Shown here one piece after another: positions 14,979-23,500 of a DNA stretch of 64,000 bases. Below the pieces are notes generated by a model. The model did not search any database. It saw nothing but the letters and a program-made list of their open reading frames with translations, and had not been told where the DNA came from. Source of the DNA: CAIQJJ01 sp049325275 (GTDB lineage Bacteria > Chloroflexota > Anaerolineae > Anaerolineales > UBA4823); NCBI GenBank assembly GCA_049325275.1, contig JBMOLU010000081.1, forward strand, positions 1-64,000. Direction: 5' to 3'. Made by a program: the position numbers and the translations under genes. The stretch's first letter is position 1; each line of letters opens with the position of its first letter.

Positions 14979-15821
14979 ATGAGAACGATCTATGGCCCGA
15001 TCTACACTCTACGACCCTACGAGCGGGGCATTAAAGAAACCCTGGGCAAGTACAGTGGATTTGTAATGCCCGGCCTGGGGCTTCAACTCCCCATCGTCCA
15101 CGTTGTTCGCGTGCGCGACGTACGCGAACATACGATGGACATTCACCCGCAGCCGGTGATCACCAAAGACAATGTTGAAATTGTGGTGGACGGGATTATG
15201 TGGGTCAGACCTGCAACGGAAGAAGAAGCGATTAAAAAAACGTTTTACAACATCGACGATTGGAAGCGAGCGGTTATCCAACTGGCGATGACCAACCTGC
15301 GCCAGGAATTCGGTGATCTGACCCTGGATGAGAGCCTGGTGGCGCGCGAGACAATTGCCAACAATCTACAACGCATCTTGAACACCCACGCCGTCGAATG
15401 GGGTCTGAATGTCAGCAAGGTGGAAATCCGCCTGATCGACCCGCCCGAAGACATCAAGAAAGCCATGCATAAGCAAAAGACCGCCGAGCAAGAGCGCCGT
15501 TCGATGCGCCTGCTGGCAACCGGCGAGTTCGAAGCTGCCGAACAGCAAAAGCTGGCGATCATCCAACGCGCCGAGGGTGAACGCGAAGCAGTGATTTTGG
15601 TCGCCCAGGCGAAGGCAGAAGCCATCCGCCTGGTGAACGAGGCCGCCGAAAAATACTTCGTCGGCAACGCACAAGCGCTCAAACAGCTCGAGATGATCGA
15701 AAACTCACTGCGCGAGAATGCCAAGATCGTCATCACCGAACACGGTATCAGTCCAACCCTGCTGTTGGGCAACCTGCCGGTCAGCATGTCGGGTGAGAAA
15801 ACGACCAAGGAACGGTATTAA
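14979..15821 (+). CDS. Band 7/SPFH-domain protein (prohibitin/stomatin-like)
   Basis: 280 residues. The SPFH core includes RPYERGIKETLGKYSGFVMP, ITKDNVEIVVDGIMWVR and the helical MTNLRQEFGDLTLDESL region, then WGLNVSKVEIRLIDPPEDIK, a family hallmark. A charged coiled coil (HKQKTAEQERRSMRLLATGE to VAQAKAEAIRLVNEAAEKYF) drives oligomerisation. No membrane helix is visible at the N terminus, so it is probably cytoplasmic or peripheral. GGAG seven bases before ATG 14979 decides this start over ATG 14961. Often scaffolds membrane proteases such as FtsH, which is encoded 2.7 kb away. Confidence 0.88.
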   Translation: MRTIYGPIYTLRPYERGIKETLGKYSGFVMPGLGLQLPIVHVVRVRDVREHTMDIHPQPVITKDNVEIVVDGIMWVRPATEEEAIKKTFYNIDDWKRAVIQLAMTNLRQEFGDLTLDESLVARETIANNLQRILNTHAVEWGLNVSKVEIRLIDPPEDIKKAMHKQKTAEQERRSMRLLATGEFEAAEQQKLAIIQRAEGEREAVILVAQAKAEAIRLVNEAAEKYFVGNAQALKQLEMIENSLRENAKIVITEHGISPTLLLGNLPVSMSGEKTTKERY

Positions 15822-15841
15822 ATAATAACAGGAGAAAAATT

Positions 15842-15964
15842 ATGGCTAAAGGTCAAAACAATAAGAAAGGTTCCAAGAAAAAACCGCTGAAAACGATGAA
15901 GGAAAAAAAGGACGCGAAAAGAGAAAAGAAAAATAGCCAGAAGAACGTCAATCCAATCGTTTAA
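15842..15964 (+). CDS. 40-residue Lys-rich peptide
   Basis: A strong site (CAGGAG, seven to eight bases) precedes the ATG. The product starts MAKGQNNKKGSKKKPLKTMK and continues with KEKKDAKREKKNS; about 40% is Lys or Arg. It follows the band-7 gene by 20 bp and is probably in the same operon. It likely binds nucleic acid or ribosomes; it is unlike any named family I know. A similar small basic peptide lies at 18357–18482. Confidence 0.55.
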   Translation: MAKGQNNKKGSKKKPLKTMKEKKDAKREKKNSQKNVNPIV

Positions 15965-16016
15965 TTTCGGCCTGGCTTCAGAATCTTTCCACTAGCAAAA
16001 TCTGAGCGAGGTAGTG

Positions 16017-17495
16017 ATGAAAATCTTGCTGGTTTACCCCGAATTCCCCGACACCTTTTGGAGTTTCAAACATGCGCTACGCTTTATCCACAAAAAGGCT
16101 GCTTCCCCCCCATTAGGCCTGTTAACCGTGGCGGCCATGCTGCCCGCCGAGTGGCAAAAACGGCTGATAGACCTGAATGTGACTCACCTGACCGCCCAAA
16201 ACCTGGCCTGGGCCGATTACATCTTCATCAGCGCCATGACTGTGCAACGTGATGCGGCGCGTGCTTTGATCGCTCGCTGCAAGCAGGCCGGTGCAAACGT
16301 GGTGGCAGGTGGGCCACTCTTTACAATGGAACACGAAAAGTTTCCGGAAGTCGATCACTTTGTACTCAATGAAGCCGAGTTGACCCTGCCCCTTTTTCTG
16401 ACAGACCTGGCTGCCGGGTGTGCCCAACACCTGTATGCCACCAGTGAGTATCCAGATATCTGTCAAAGCCCGACACCCTTGTGGCATCTGGCAAATCTCA
16501 AACATTATGACACCATCAGCATTCAGTTCTCTCGAGGTTGCCCTTTTCACTGCGACTTTTGCAACGTAACTTCCTTATTGGGGCATCGCCCGCGCACCAA
16601 AACGGCGGAGCAAATCATTACTGAGTTGGACAGCATCTATGCCTTGGGTTGGCGCAAGAGTATCTTTTTTGTGGATGACAACTTCATCGGCAACAAGAAG
16701 CAAATCAAGTCTGAAATACTGCCGGCATTGATCGAATGGCGCAAGGGCAAGCACGGCATGCCGTTCAGTACCGAAGCGTCTATCAACCTGGCCGACGATC
16801 CAGAATTGGTCAAACTCATGACACAAGCCGGGTTCGACACTGTGTTTGTTGGCATCGAGACGCCCAACGAAGACAGCCTGGCCGAATGCAGCAAGAATCA
16901 GAATAAAGGCCGCAACCTGGTGGAAAGCGTCCAACGATTGCAACATGCCGGGCTTCAGGTTCAGGGCGGCTTCATTATCGGTTTTGACAGCGATCCCCCC
17001 TCGATTTTTCAACAGCAAATCGATTTCATCCAGAAGAGCGGCATTGTGACAGCCATGGTGGGGTTACTGCAGGCCCCACTGGGGACGCGCCTGTACGAAC
17101 GTATGCAGCGCGAAGGCCGCCTGGTGAATGAGTTTTCGGGCGATAACGTAGATGGCTCGACCAACATCATCCCCAAGATGGGCCTGGAAACACTGCAAGA
17201 AGGCTATCGCAAGCTTTTGGAGCAAATCTACGCTCCACAGTTCTACTACGAGCGCGTTTTGACGTTCTTGAGCGAATATCACCCGCCCAAGGTACGTATT
17301 CACCTGGATGTGCAGTATGTCCTGGCCTTAGGACGATCGATTTACCAATTGGGTATCCGCGGCGTCGAGCGCGCCCATTATTGGCGGCTCTTTTTCTGGA
17401 CTTTGTTCCGCCGTCCCCGGTTGTTCCCATTGGCCATCACATTTGCTATCTACGGCTTCCATTTTCGCCAGATCATTGCCCGGCATATTGATTGA
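16017..17495 (+). CDS. B12-binding radical SAM enzyme, HpnP/DUF4070-like group
   Basis: 492 residues. An N-terminal cobalamin-binding Rossmann-like domain (~1–150: KILLVYPEFPDTFWSFKHAL, LTVAAMLPAEW, DYIFISAMTVQRDAA, VVAGGPLFT) lacks the DxHxxG motif, as in many such enzymes. The radical SAM core follows with C175, C179 and C182 in SRGCPFHCDFCNV, and VDDNFIGNKKQ, VFVGIETPNEDSL and GGFIIGFDSDPPS. The C-terminal ~150 residues match the DUF4070-type extension seen in hopanoid C-2 methylase relatives. Substrate is unknown; lipid or porphyrin-like methylation is possible. A GAGG site stands before ATG 16017. The next gene starts 27 bp downstream. Confidence 0.88.
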   Translation: MKILLVYPEFPDTFWSFKHALRFIHKKAASPPLGLLTVAAMLPAEWQKRLIDLNVTHLTAQNLAWADYIFISAMTVQRDAARALIARCKQAGANVVAGGPLFTMEHEKFPEVDHFVLNEAELTLPLFLTDLAAGCAQHLYATSEYPDICQSPTPLWHLANLKHYDTISIQFSRGCPFHCDFCNVTSLLGHRPRTKTAEQIITELDSIYALGWRKSIFFVDDNFIGNKKQIKSEILPALIEWRKGKHGMPFSTEASINLADDPELVKLMTQAGFDTVFVGIETPNEDSLAECSKNQNKGRNLVESVQRLQHAGLQVQGGFIIGFDSDPPSIFQQQIDFIQKSGIVTAMVGLLQAPLGTRLYERMQREGRLVNEFSGDNVDGSTNIIPKMGLETLQEGYRKLLEQIYAPQFYYERVLTFLSEYHPPKVRIHLDVQYVLALGRSIYQLGIRGVERAHYWRLFFWTLFRRPRLFPLAITFAIYGFHFRQIIARHID

Positions 17496-17522
17496 ACAGC
17501 ACTAAAGTCAAGTGAGGTAATT

Positions 17523-18308
17523 ATGCGTACCCAAATGATTCCTTTTCTCAAGCGAGAAGTGCTTTGTGTCTTTCCAGAGCAGCCAGCAAGCCTGGCAGAA
17601 GCCATCTCCACGCTGGGACTTGAAGATAGTTATCCGGTTGTCGTATTGATCGGCGGCGCGATCTCAGACCAACACGCCGTTGTGACGCAACAGGCCATCC
17701 AAACCCTGGCTACGATCGCAGAAGATATAAACGCCCTGGTCATCTGTGGTGGTACAGACATGGGTGTGATGGCTGAGATCGGCCAGGCGCGTTGGCGCAA
17801 TGGTCACAAATTCCCACTGATCGGCATCACGCCCGAAGCAATGGTCACCTGGCCCGATGGCCCCCGCAACACAAAATTTCTGTGGTGGGGCAAGCAGCGC
17901 TGGATGTTAGCACGCCACTATACCCATTTTATCCTGGTACCCGGCAGCAAGTTTGGGGACGAATCATCCTGGATTGTTGATATAGCCACCTTGCTCTCCA
18001 GGCACCATCGATCGGTGACAGTTTTAATCAATGGCGGAAGTGTTTCTCGGAAAGACATCGATTTAAGCGTTGCGAACGGCCGCCCGGTCATCGCCCTAGG
18101 TGGCACGGGACGCCTGGCAAACGATTTGGTAGGCGAACCCAACCGGCACCAGTTGATCAGCGTGGTTCCAGCGTACGTGGAGTGTCAAGTTAACGAAGCC
18201 ATTCGAGCGGCACTCTCAGGCACAGAAAAAAGTGCGCCACAATCTGCTTCCCTGGGGGTTGCCGTGATCATGGCAGGAATGGCGCAAATTACACACCCTA
18301 TACGGTAG
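17523..18308 (+). CDS. LSDAT/SLOG-superfamily protein (prokaryotic TRPM-SLOG type)
   Basis: 261 residues with a Rossmannoid nucleotide-binding pattern: YPVVVLIGGAISDQHAVV, NALVICGGTDMGVMAEIGQA (glycine-rich loop), PLIGITPEAMVTWP, HYTHFILVPGSKFGDESSWI, VTVLINGGSVSRKD and GRPVIALGGTGRLANDLV. This order fits the prokaryotic LSDAT group of the SLOG superfamily, predicted sensors or binders of nucleotide ligands and related to the cytoplasmic domain of TRPM channels. The final ~40 residues are less conserved. It is 27 bp after the radical SAM gene and probably in the same operon. No effector domain is attached, so its output must be through a partner. Confidence 0.75.
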   Translation: MRTQMIPFLKREVLCVFPEQPASLAEAISTLGLEDSYPVVVLIGGAISDQHAVVTQQAIQTLATIAEDINALVICGGTDMGVMAEIGQARWRNGHKFPLIGITPEAMVTWPDGPRNTKFLWWGKQRWMLARHYTHFILVPGSKFGDESSWIVDIATLLSRHHRSVTVLINGGSVSRKDIDLSVANGRPVIALGGTGRLANDLVGEPNRHQLISVVPAYVECQVNEAIRAALSGTEKSAPQSASLGVAVIMAGMAQITHPIR

Positions 18309-18356
18309 CTTTGCAATCCGGTATCGCCGGACACGGCACGAGAAAGGAATAACGTC

Positions 18357-18482
18357 ATGACAGACAAAGCAAGCAAAATCAACAAAGCGAAAAAGAAACG
18401 ACTACCCAAGGGGCAACGCAAGCACATTCGGCGGTTAAAGCAAGAAGCCGGCAAGGGTAGCAGTGTAATCACTCACAGGTAA
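18357..18482 (+). CDS. 41-residue basic peptide
   Basis: AAAGGAAT precedes ATG 18357. The product reads MTDKASKINKAKKKRLPKGQ then RKHIRRLKQEAG and ends SSVITHR. It is about one third Lys/Arg. It lies between the LSDAT gene and the DnaK-derived ORF. It resembles the peptide at 15842 in composition but not in sequence. Confidence 0.5.
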   Translation: MTDKASKINKAKKKRLPKGQRKHIRRLKQEAGKGSSVITHR

Positions 18483-18505
18483 TCAATACATTAAAGATGT
18501 GAGAT

Positions 18506-18829
18506 ATGAGCAAGATCGTAGGCATTGACCTGGGTGGCGGCACGTTCGACGTTTCTGTATTGGATGTGGCTAGCGTTGGGGACAACGCAGGTGTGGTCGA
18601 AGTCAAGGCCACCAACGGCGATACGCACTTGGGCGGCGACGACTGGGACGCCGTTCTGGTGGAGTTTGTTTCTAACCTTTACAAGGCCTATCATGTGATT
18701 ACGCTTGCAGCCGACGAACTCTTTACTGGCCAAAGTGGCGGTCTGGCGATCTTACACGATTCTGGCCAATCGCCGGTCGGGAAATCCGCAGCGGCGCTGC
18801 TGCCTGAAACCAGAAGAGGAGGTTCATGA
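18506..18829 (+). pseudogene. DnaK-derived mini-ORF with a large internal deletion
   Basis: The frame begins MSKIVGIDLGGGTFDVSVLD. The first seven residues are the DnaK N terminus, but GGGTFDVSVLD belongs to the phosphate-2 loop about 180 residues further on, followed by VVEVKATNGDTHLGGDDWD exactly as in DnaK. About 180 residues of the ATPase domain are thus missing, apparently by recombination between the two similar 'IDLG' motifs. After ~residue 55 the match ends and a 50-residue unrelated tail follows (HVITLAADELFTGQSG to ALLPETRRGGS). It cannot bind ATP as DnaK does. The stop overlaps the next ATG, so it may still be translated. Confidence 0.7.
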
Positions 18830-19239
18830 TGAAAAAGCACATCGGTTTATGGATTGACTACCGCAAAGCAGTGATTGTAACGGTCGGCGGTGAAGGGGAA
18901 GTGGTCAAAGAAATCGCTTCGGATATAGAAAAACATGTCCGATTTTCCAGTAGCGACTCTAATGATGGTTCATTGGAAGACATACACAACCGGCAGTTTG
19001 GCAACCATCTGGACAAATACTACGACACAATCATTGCCATGCTCGGTGATGGAGATACGATCCAGATCTTTGGGCCAGGCGAGGCCAAAGGCGAACTCGA
19101 AACACGCATGGAAGGAAAAAAGTTAGGCGAGCGCATCGTGCGCATCGAAACCGTTGACAAGATGACCGACCGCCAGATTACGGCAAAAGTCCGCCAATAC
19201 CTTCGAAGACAGAAGGCACAATCAGTAGGGAGAGCCTAA
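18829..19239 (+). CDS. Small protein, possibly related to eRF1-domain-3/host-attachment-type proteins
   Basis: 136 residues: KKHIGLWIDYRKAVIVTVGG, an acidic middle, then HLDKYYDTIIAMLGDGDTIQ, IFGPGEAKGELETRMEG and a basic C-terminal helix (DRQITAKVRQYLRRQKAQS). The IFGPGEAKGEL motif and overall strand order recall a family of short bacterial proteins related to the C-terminal domain of archaeal/eukaryotic release factor; this is a weak match. AGGAGG is six bases before ATG 18829 and three before ATG 18826, favouring the second Met. Its start overlaps the stop of the DnaK-derived ORF. Confidence 0.6.
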   Translation: MKKHIGLWIDYRKAVIVTVGGEGEVVKEIASDIEKHVRFSSSDSNDGSLEDIHNRQFGNHLDKYYDTIIAMLGDGDTIQIFGPGEAKGELETRMEGKKLGERIVRIETVDKMTDRQITAKVRQYLRRQKAQSVGRA

Positions 19240-19324
19240 ACCGCACGAGCAGTACGAAAAAAGTGAGGCTTTATGGGCAACAAAAACAATTTTTGGTCTT
19301 CCAGGTTTAGCGTGAAGAGTTCCA

Positions 19325-19444
19325 CATTTGGGGTTGTGCGCCCTGACTGTCTTACTTGTGTGGCTGCTTCACAGCACACAGGAAAAACCGAAAATTTGTT
19401 TCGGCCATCCTCGGCAGGTGGGTGCAGTACACAACCTCCAAATG
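19325..19444. repeat. Small inverted-repeat element (MITE-like)
   Basis: CATTTGGGGTTGTG (19325–19338) and CACAACCTCCAAATG (19430–19444) are terminal inverted repeats with one mismatch and one extra base, ~90 bp apart. The right end abuts interspersed repeat 2 copy 2, and copy 1 at 6741 is also followed by CATTTGGGGGTTG, so both motifs appear to belong to one mobile repeat family. No transposase is nearby. Confidence 0.5.
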
Positions 19445-19478
19445 CGGCCTCCTTTCCTGGCGAAGCCGGGAGAGCCAC
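19438..19478 (-). repeat. Interspersed repeat 2, copy 2
   Basis: The reverse complement of this segment repeats GGCTCTCCCGGCTTCGCC and AGGAGGCCGCATTTGG of copy 1 at 6708–6748 with few differences. Confidence 0.7.
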
Positions 19479-19660
19479 AAAAATCAATCTGGGGCAATTT
19501 CGGCGTGAGATCGAGGCCGAACATGGCGCAATTGATCCACAAACCAACGTGACCGATGGTGATCTGGTACTCAAGTGCGTTGCACCTGACTTTTCAGACA
19601 GCCCCTCAGGCGCAAAAAATCGAAAGAGCTGGCAATGCCGGAATCCCACTGGAGAAATTT

Positions 19661-20503
19661 ATGAATCAACATCTGCGCGTGTTGATCGTTGAAGATTCAG
19701 AAGATGACGCCAACTTTTTGCTGTACACTCTACGCCGTGAAGGCTACGAGGTCACGCACGAAGTGGTGAGTACTCCGGCTGCCATGCGCGCCGCATTGGA
19801 ACGCCAAGATTGGGACGTGATCACTTCTGACCACGCCATGCCACGCTTCAGCGCCCCAGAATCTCTGGCGCTGGCCAAAGAATTACGCCCAGACTTGCCA
19901 TTCATCATCGTGTCTGGCGAGATTGATCTTAATCTGGCTGTTTCGCTGATGAAGGGAGGGGCGCAGGACTATATCCAGAAACACGAGTTGGCCTGCGTGA
20001 TTCCGGCGATTGAACGCGAATTGCGTGAGGTGGTGATCCGCCGCGAACGGCAACAGGCGGATGAAGCACTGAAAGTATCGGAAACTCGTTATCGGCGCCT
20101 CTTTGAAACCGCCCAGGATGGGATATTAATTCTCGATGCAAACACAGGGCAGATCATGGACGTCAACCCATTTTTAACAGCTATGTTGGGCTACGCTAAA
20201 GAAGCGTTATTGGGAAAGCGTTTATGGGAAATCGGTGTCTTTCATGATATTGAAGCATCCAAGCTTGCTTTCGAAGAATTACAGCGTACAGGCTATATCC
20301 GTTATGAAGACCTGCCGCTCGAAACAAGCGCTGGAAAGCATATCGATGTAGAGTTTGTCAGTAATGTTTACCTGATCGACCATGCGCAAGTGATCCAATG
20401 CAATATCCGCGACATCACTGCACGCAAGCAGGCCGAAGCGGAAGTGCATAAGCTCAACGCCGAGTTGGAGCGACACGCAAGAGAAGGCGCCATCCCTTCA
20501 TGA
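19661..20503 (+). CDS. Receiver–PAS protein, apparently a truncated hybrid sensor
   Basis: 280 residues; GGAG six bases before ATG 19661 sets the start. The receiver (~4–125) has LRVLIVEDSEDDANFLLYTL, WDVITSDHAMPRFSAPE (acceptor Asp), LPFIIVSGEIDLNLAV and GGAQDYIQKHEL. A PAS domain (~150–270) has RYRRLFETAQDGILILDANT, IMDVNPFLTAMLGYAKEALL and QCNIRDITARKQAE. The helix KLNAELERHAREGAIPS, which normally leads into a histidine kinase core, ends abruptly. The 3' end overlaps the convergent glucan synthase stop by 6 bp. So the kinase half was either lost here or supplied in trans; the protein may still act as a sensory adaptor. Confidence 0.8.
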   Translation: MNQHLRVLIVEDSEDDANFLLYTLRREGYEVTHEVVSTPAAMRAALERQDWDVITSDHAMPRFSAPESLALAKELRPDLPFIIVSGEIDLNLAVSLMKGGAQDYIQKHELACVIPAIERELREVVIRRERQQADEALKVSETRYRRLFETAQDGILILDANTGQIMDVNPFLTAMLGYAKEALLGKRLWEIGVFHDIEASKLAFEELQRTGYIRYEDLPLETSAGKHIDVEFVSNVYLIDHAQVIQCNIRDITARKQAEAEVHKLNAELERHAREGAIPS

Positions 20504-23500
20504 CACTTCAGGTAAAGGGGGAGGCGCCGCAAGGCATTCCATCACAACCCGCACGTCATGTGCCAGGCCATCATCCACCAGTGGAATCAGGCTGCCGGGC
20601 AACAAGTTGCCATCCAACACAACCTGCCCGATGCCTCGGTTGACATGCTGTGGGTTCTCCACGCTGATTTTGTAGCGAGCAGAACCAAAACGATAGCTTA
20701 CTTTGAAGCCCGGCCAATCACGCGGGATGCACGGGTTAATTTTGAGCGCCGCCCCCGCCCTGGAAACGCCTAGAATGGCCTCGATGCCCAGGCGATACAT
20801 CCAGCCGGACGAACCGGTATACCACGTCCAACCGCCACGACCGGAATACGGCCCACTGTAAACATCGGCGGCGATGACATACGGTTCCACTTGATAGCGC
20901 GCCATCTTTTCTGGAGTGTTTGCATGGTTGATAGGATTCAACAGGTGGAATAATGCTTCGGCACGCTCGCCCTGGCCGAGTTCGGCAAAGGCCCAGGCAG
21001 CCCAGATGGCTGCATGAGTGTACTGCCCGCCGTTTTCGCGCACACCGGGCAGGTAGCCTTTGATGTAACCGGGATCGCGCACGGTTTTATCGAAGGGCGG
21101 CGTAAACAACAGAATCATCTGATCAGCCGGCTTTACCAACAGCCGGTTGACCGCTTCCATCGCCTGCGCCGCCCGCGTAGGTTCCCCCGCTCCCGACAGG
21201 ACTGCCCAGGATTGGGCAATTGAATCGATCTGGCATTCGCAATTTTCATGCGACCCCAGGCGCGAGCCATCGTCGTAAAAAGCCCGCAGATACCAGTCAC
21301 CATCCCAGGCATGGGTTTCAAGCGCCTGCGAGAGTTGCTCCATCCGCTGCAAATAAGGCGCGATATCATCCGCCATGAGCGTTATCAGCGGCGCGAAACG
21401 TTTGAAGGTGGCTAGCAAGAACCAACCCAGCCAGATGCTCTCGCCGCGCCCCTTTGCACCGACCTGGTTCATGCCATCGTTCCAGTCGCCCGTGCCCATC
21501 AGGGGCAGGCCATGTGCGCCAGCCGTAGCACCTTTTTCTAGCGCCCGGCGGCAGTGCTCGTAGAGCGAATAGGCCCGTTCGGTGGTTTTAAAATGGGCGT
21601 AACGCTCGATTTCGTCGGGTTGCAGGGCTTCGTCTTTCAAAAACGGGATATTCTCGATCAAAATAGATTCATCACCCGTGACGGCAACGTACTCGCCGGT
21701 GACAAACGGCAGCCAGAGCAAATCATCTGAACAACGTGTGCGGATACCGCGTCCCAGCGGCGGATTCCACCAATGCAATACGTCACCCGCTTCAAACTGG
21801 TGCCGCGCCGCTTCCAAAATCTGGGCGCGTACAAGATCCGGACGGGAATGCAGCAGCGCCAGCACATCCTGAAGTTGATCACGGAACCCAAAGGCCCCAC
21901 TGGATTGATACAGCCCCGTGCGCCCCCATAAACGACAGGCCAATGTCTGGTAAATCAGCCAGCGGTTGAGCAGTAAATTCATGTTGGGGTCGGGCGTTTC
22001 CACAGTAATCGTGTTCAAGGTGTCATCCCACTGCTTATGGACGGCCTGCCAAATGGCTTCAACTTGCCCTGGCGCTTGAAGCTGGCCGATCAAAGCCATG
22101 CTTTCTGCCCGGTTGGCCCCTTCACCGATTAAAAAGTAGACTTCCTTCACCGCACCGGGCGCCAGGTCGATGTGTAGTTGAATGGCAGCACATGGGTCCA
22201 GCCCGGCATTGACCGCACTGCCCAGGCCAATCCGGCCGAGTGCGGCGGGGGCACGCAAACTACCCATTCGTCCCAAAAACTCTGTGCGGTCCGTAGTCAC
22301 GCCATGCGGTTTTCTGCTGGCGGCCAAAAAGGCTACGCGCTCACCAAACTCGCTGTTGTAACGGTTGACAGCGAGCAAGGCATGTTGCTTGGGGGAAAAT
22401 TCCGGCATGATGTGGGCCTGGGATATGTCGCGCGTGGTACCGAGCACCCATTCGGCATAATACGTGGCAGTGATGCGGCGTGGGCGCTCCCAAAGGTTGC
22501 GCAAGCGCAGGTGCACGATCTTGACCGGAGCGTCAGGCGCAGCAAACAAGCACAAGTAGTGGTTCAAGCCATGGCTTTGGCACTCAAAGGTCGAATAGCC
22601 CGCCCCATGACGGATCACATGTACTCCTCCTGCCCCGGCAGGCATGGGCGTAGGCGACCAAACCAGGCCAGTCTCCTCGTCACGCAGGTAGAGCGCCTCG
22701 CCCGGCAGATCCGTGACCGGATCGTTACGCCAGGGGGTCAGGCGGTTCTCTCCGCTATTCCCGGCCCAGGTAGAGCCGGAGCCTGTTTCAGAGACCAGGA
22801 ACCCAAACTGTGGGTTGGCAATCACATTAACCCATGGATGGGGTGTGGATTGACCCGGCTTCAGACAAATGATGTACTCACTACCGTCATGGCTGAAGCT
22901 ACCAAGTCCATTCTCCATCGGTAAACTGTCAGGAAGTTGGAGCGCCGGCGTTGGTTCAGGGTCTTGCGCCTGGGAAAGCGAGGGGGTGAATTCCGGCAGA
23001 CGGGTGGCGCGGGCGGTTAAACGCAAGGCGTGCTCGGCCAGCGCCCCACCACGCTCGTCCAAAATGACCCCGGCCACCGTTTGGAAGAGAACTTTATCGG
23101 CGGGCTGGAGCTGATCGCTGCGCAGGATGAAAATACCGTCACGCCGATTCAGCCAACCACCCGCGCCCATGCGCACGATCTGGCGCTGGATGGCGTTGTG
23201 CAGATCAAGGGCATAGCCTGTATCCTGTTCATTCAAAATAACCAGGTTGACGGTGATGTGACGGTTACGCCAGTAGGTAAAGGCTTGCAGGGCCTCAGGT
23301 AACAAAGTCGATTCACCATCTCGGATGCGCACCAGCAAAATCGGGTAGTCGCCGGAGATGCCAAAAGCCCATAAGCCAGATTGCCCCTTCTCATTTTGCG
23401 CCAGGATGTGCGGCGCGGCGCGCAGAGTCCCGGTTGGGTAGAGCAGGGCAGACAAAAGACGTTGAATATTTTCTACAACGCAGGAGGTCAATCCCAACTC

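Larger units (their letters stand above)
19240..19660. other. 421-bp stretch with a MITE-like repeat and no convincing gene
   Basis: An open frame runs from 19273 to 19692 but its sequence is low in hydrophobic residues, reads through repeat DNA and overlaps the real start of the next gene. The inverted-repeat element 19325–19478 occupies the middle. I see no other gene. Confidence 0.55.

Noticed and set aside
19273..19692. Open frame of 139 codons
   Set aside because: It runs through repeat DNA, is unlike protein sequence in composition and overlaps the true start of the receiver–PAS gene.
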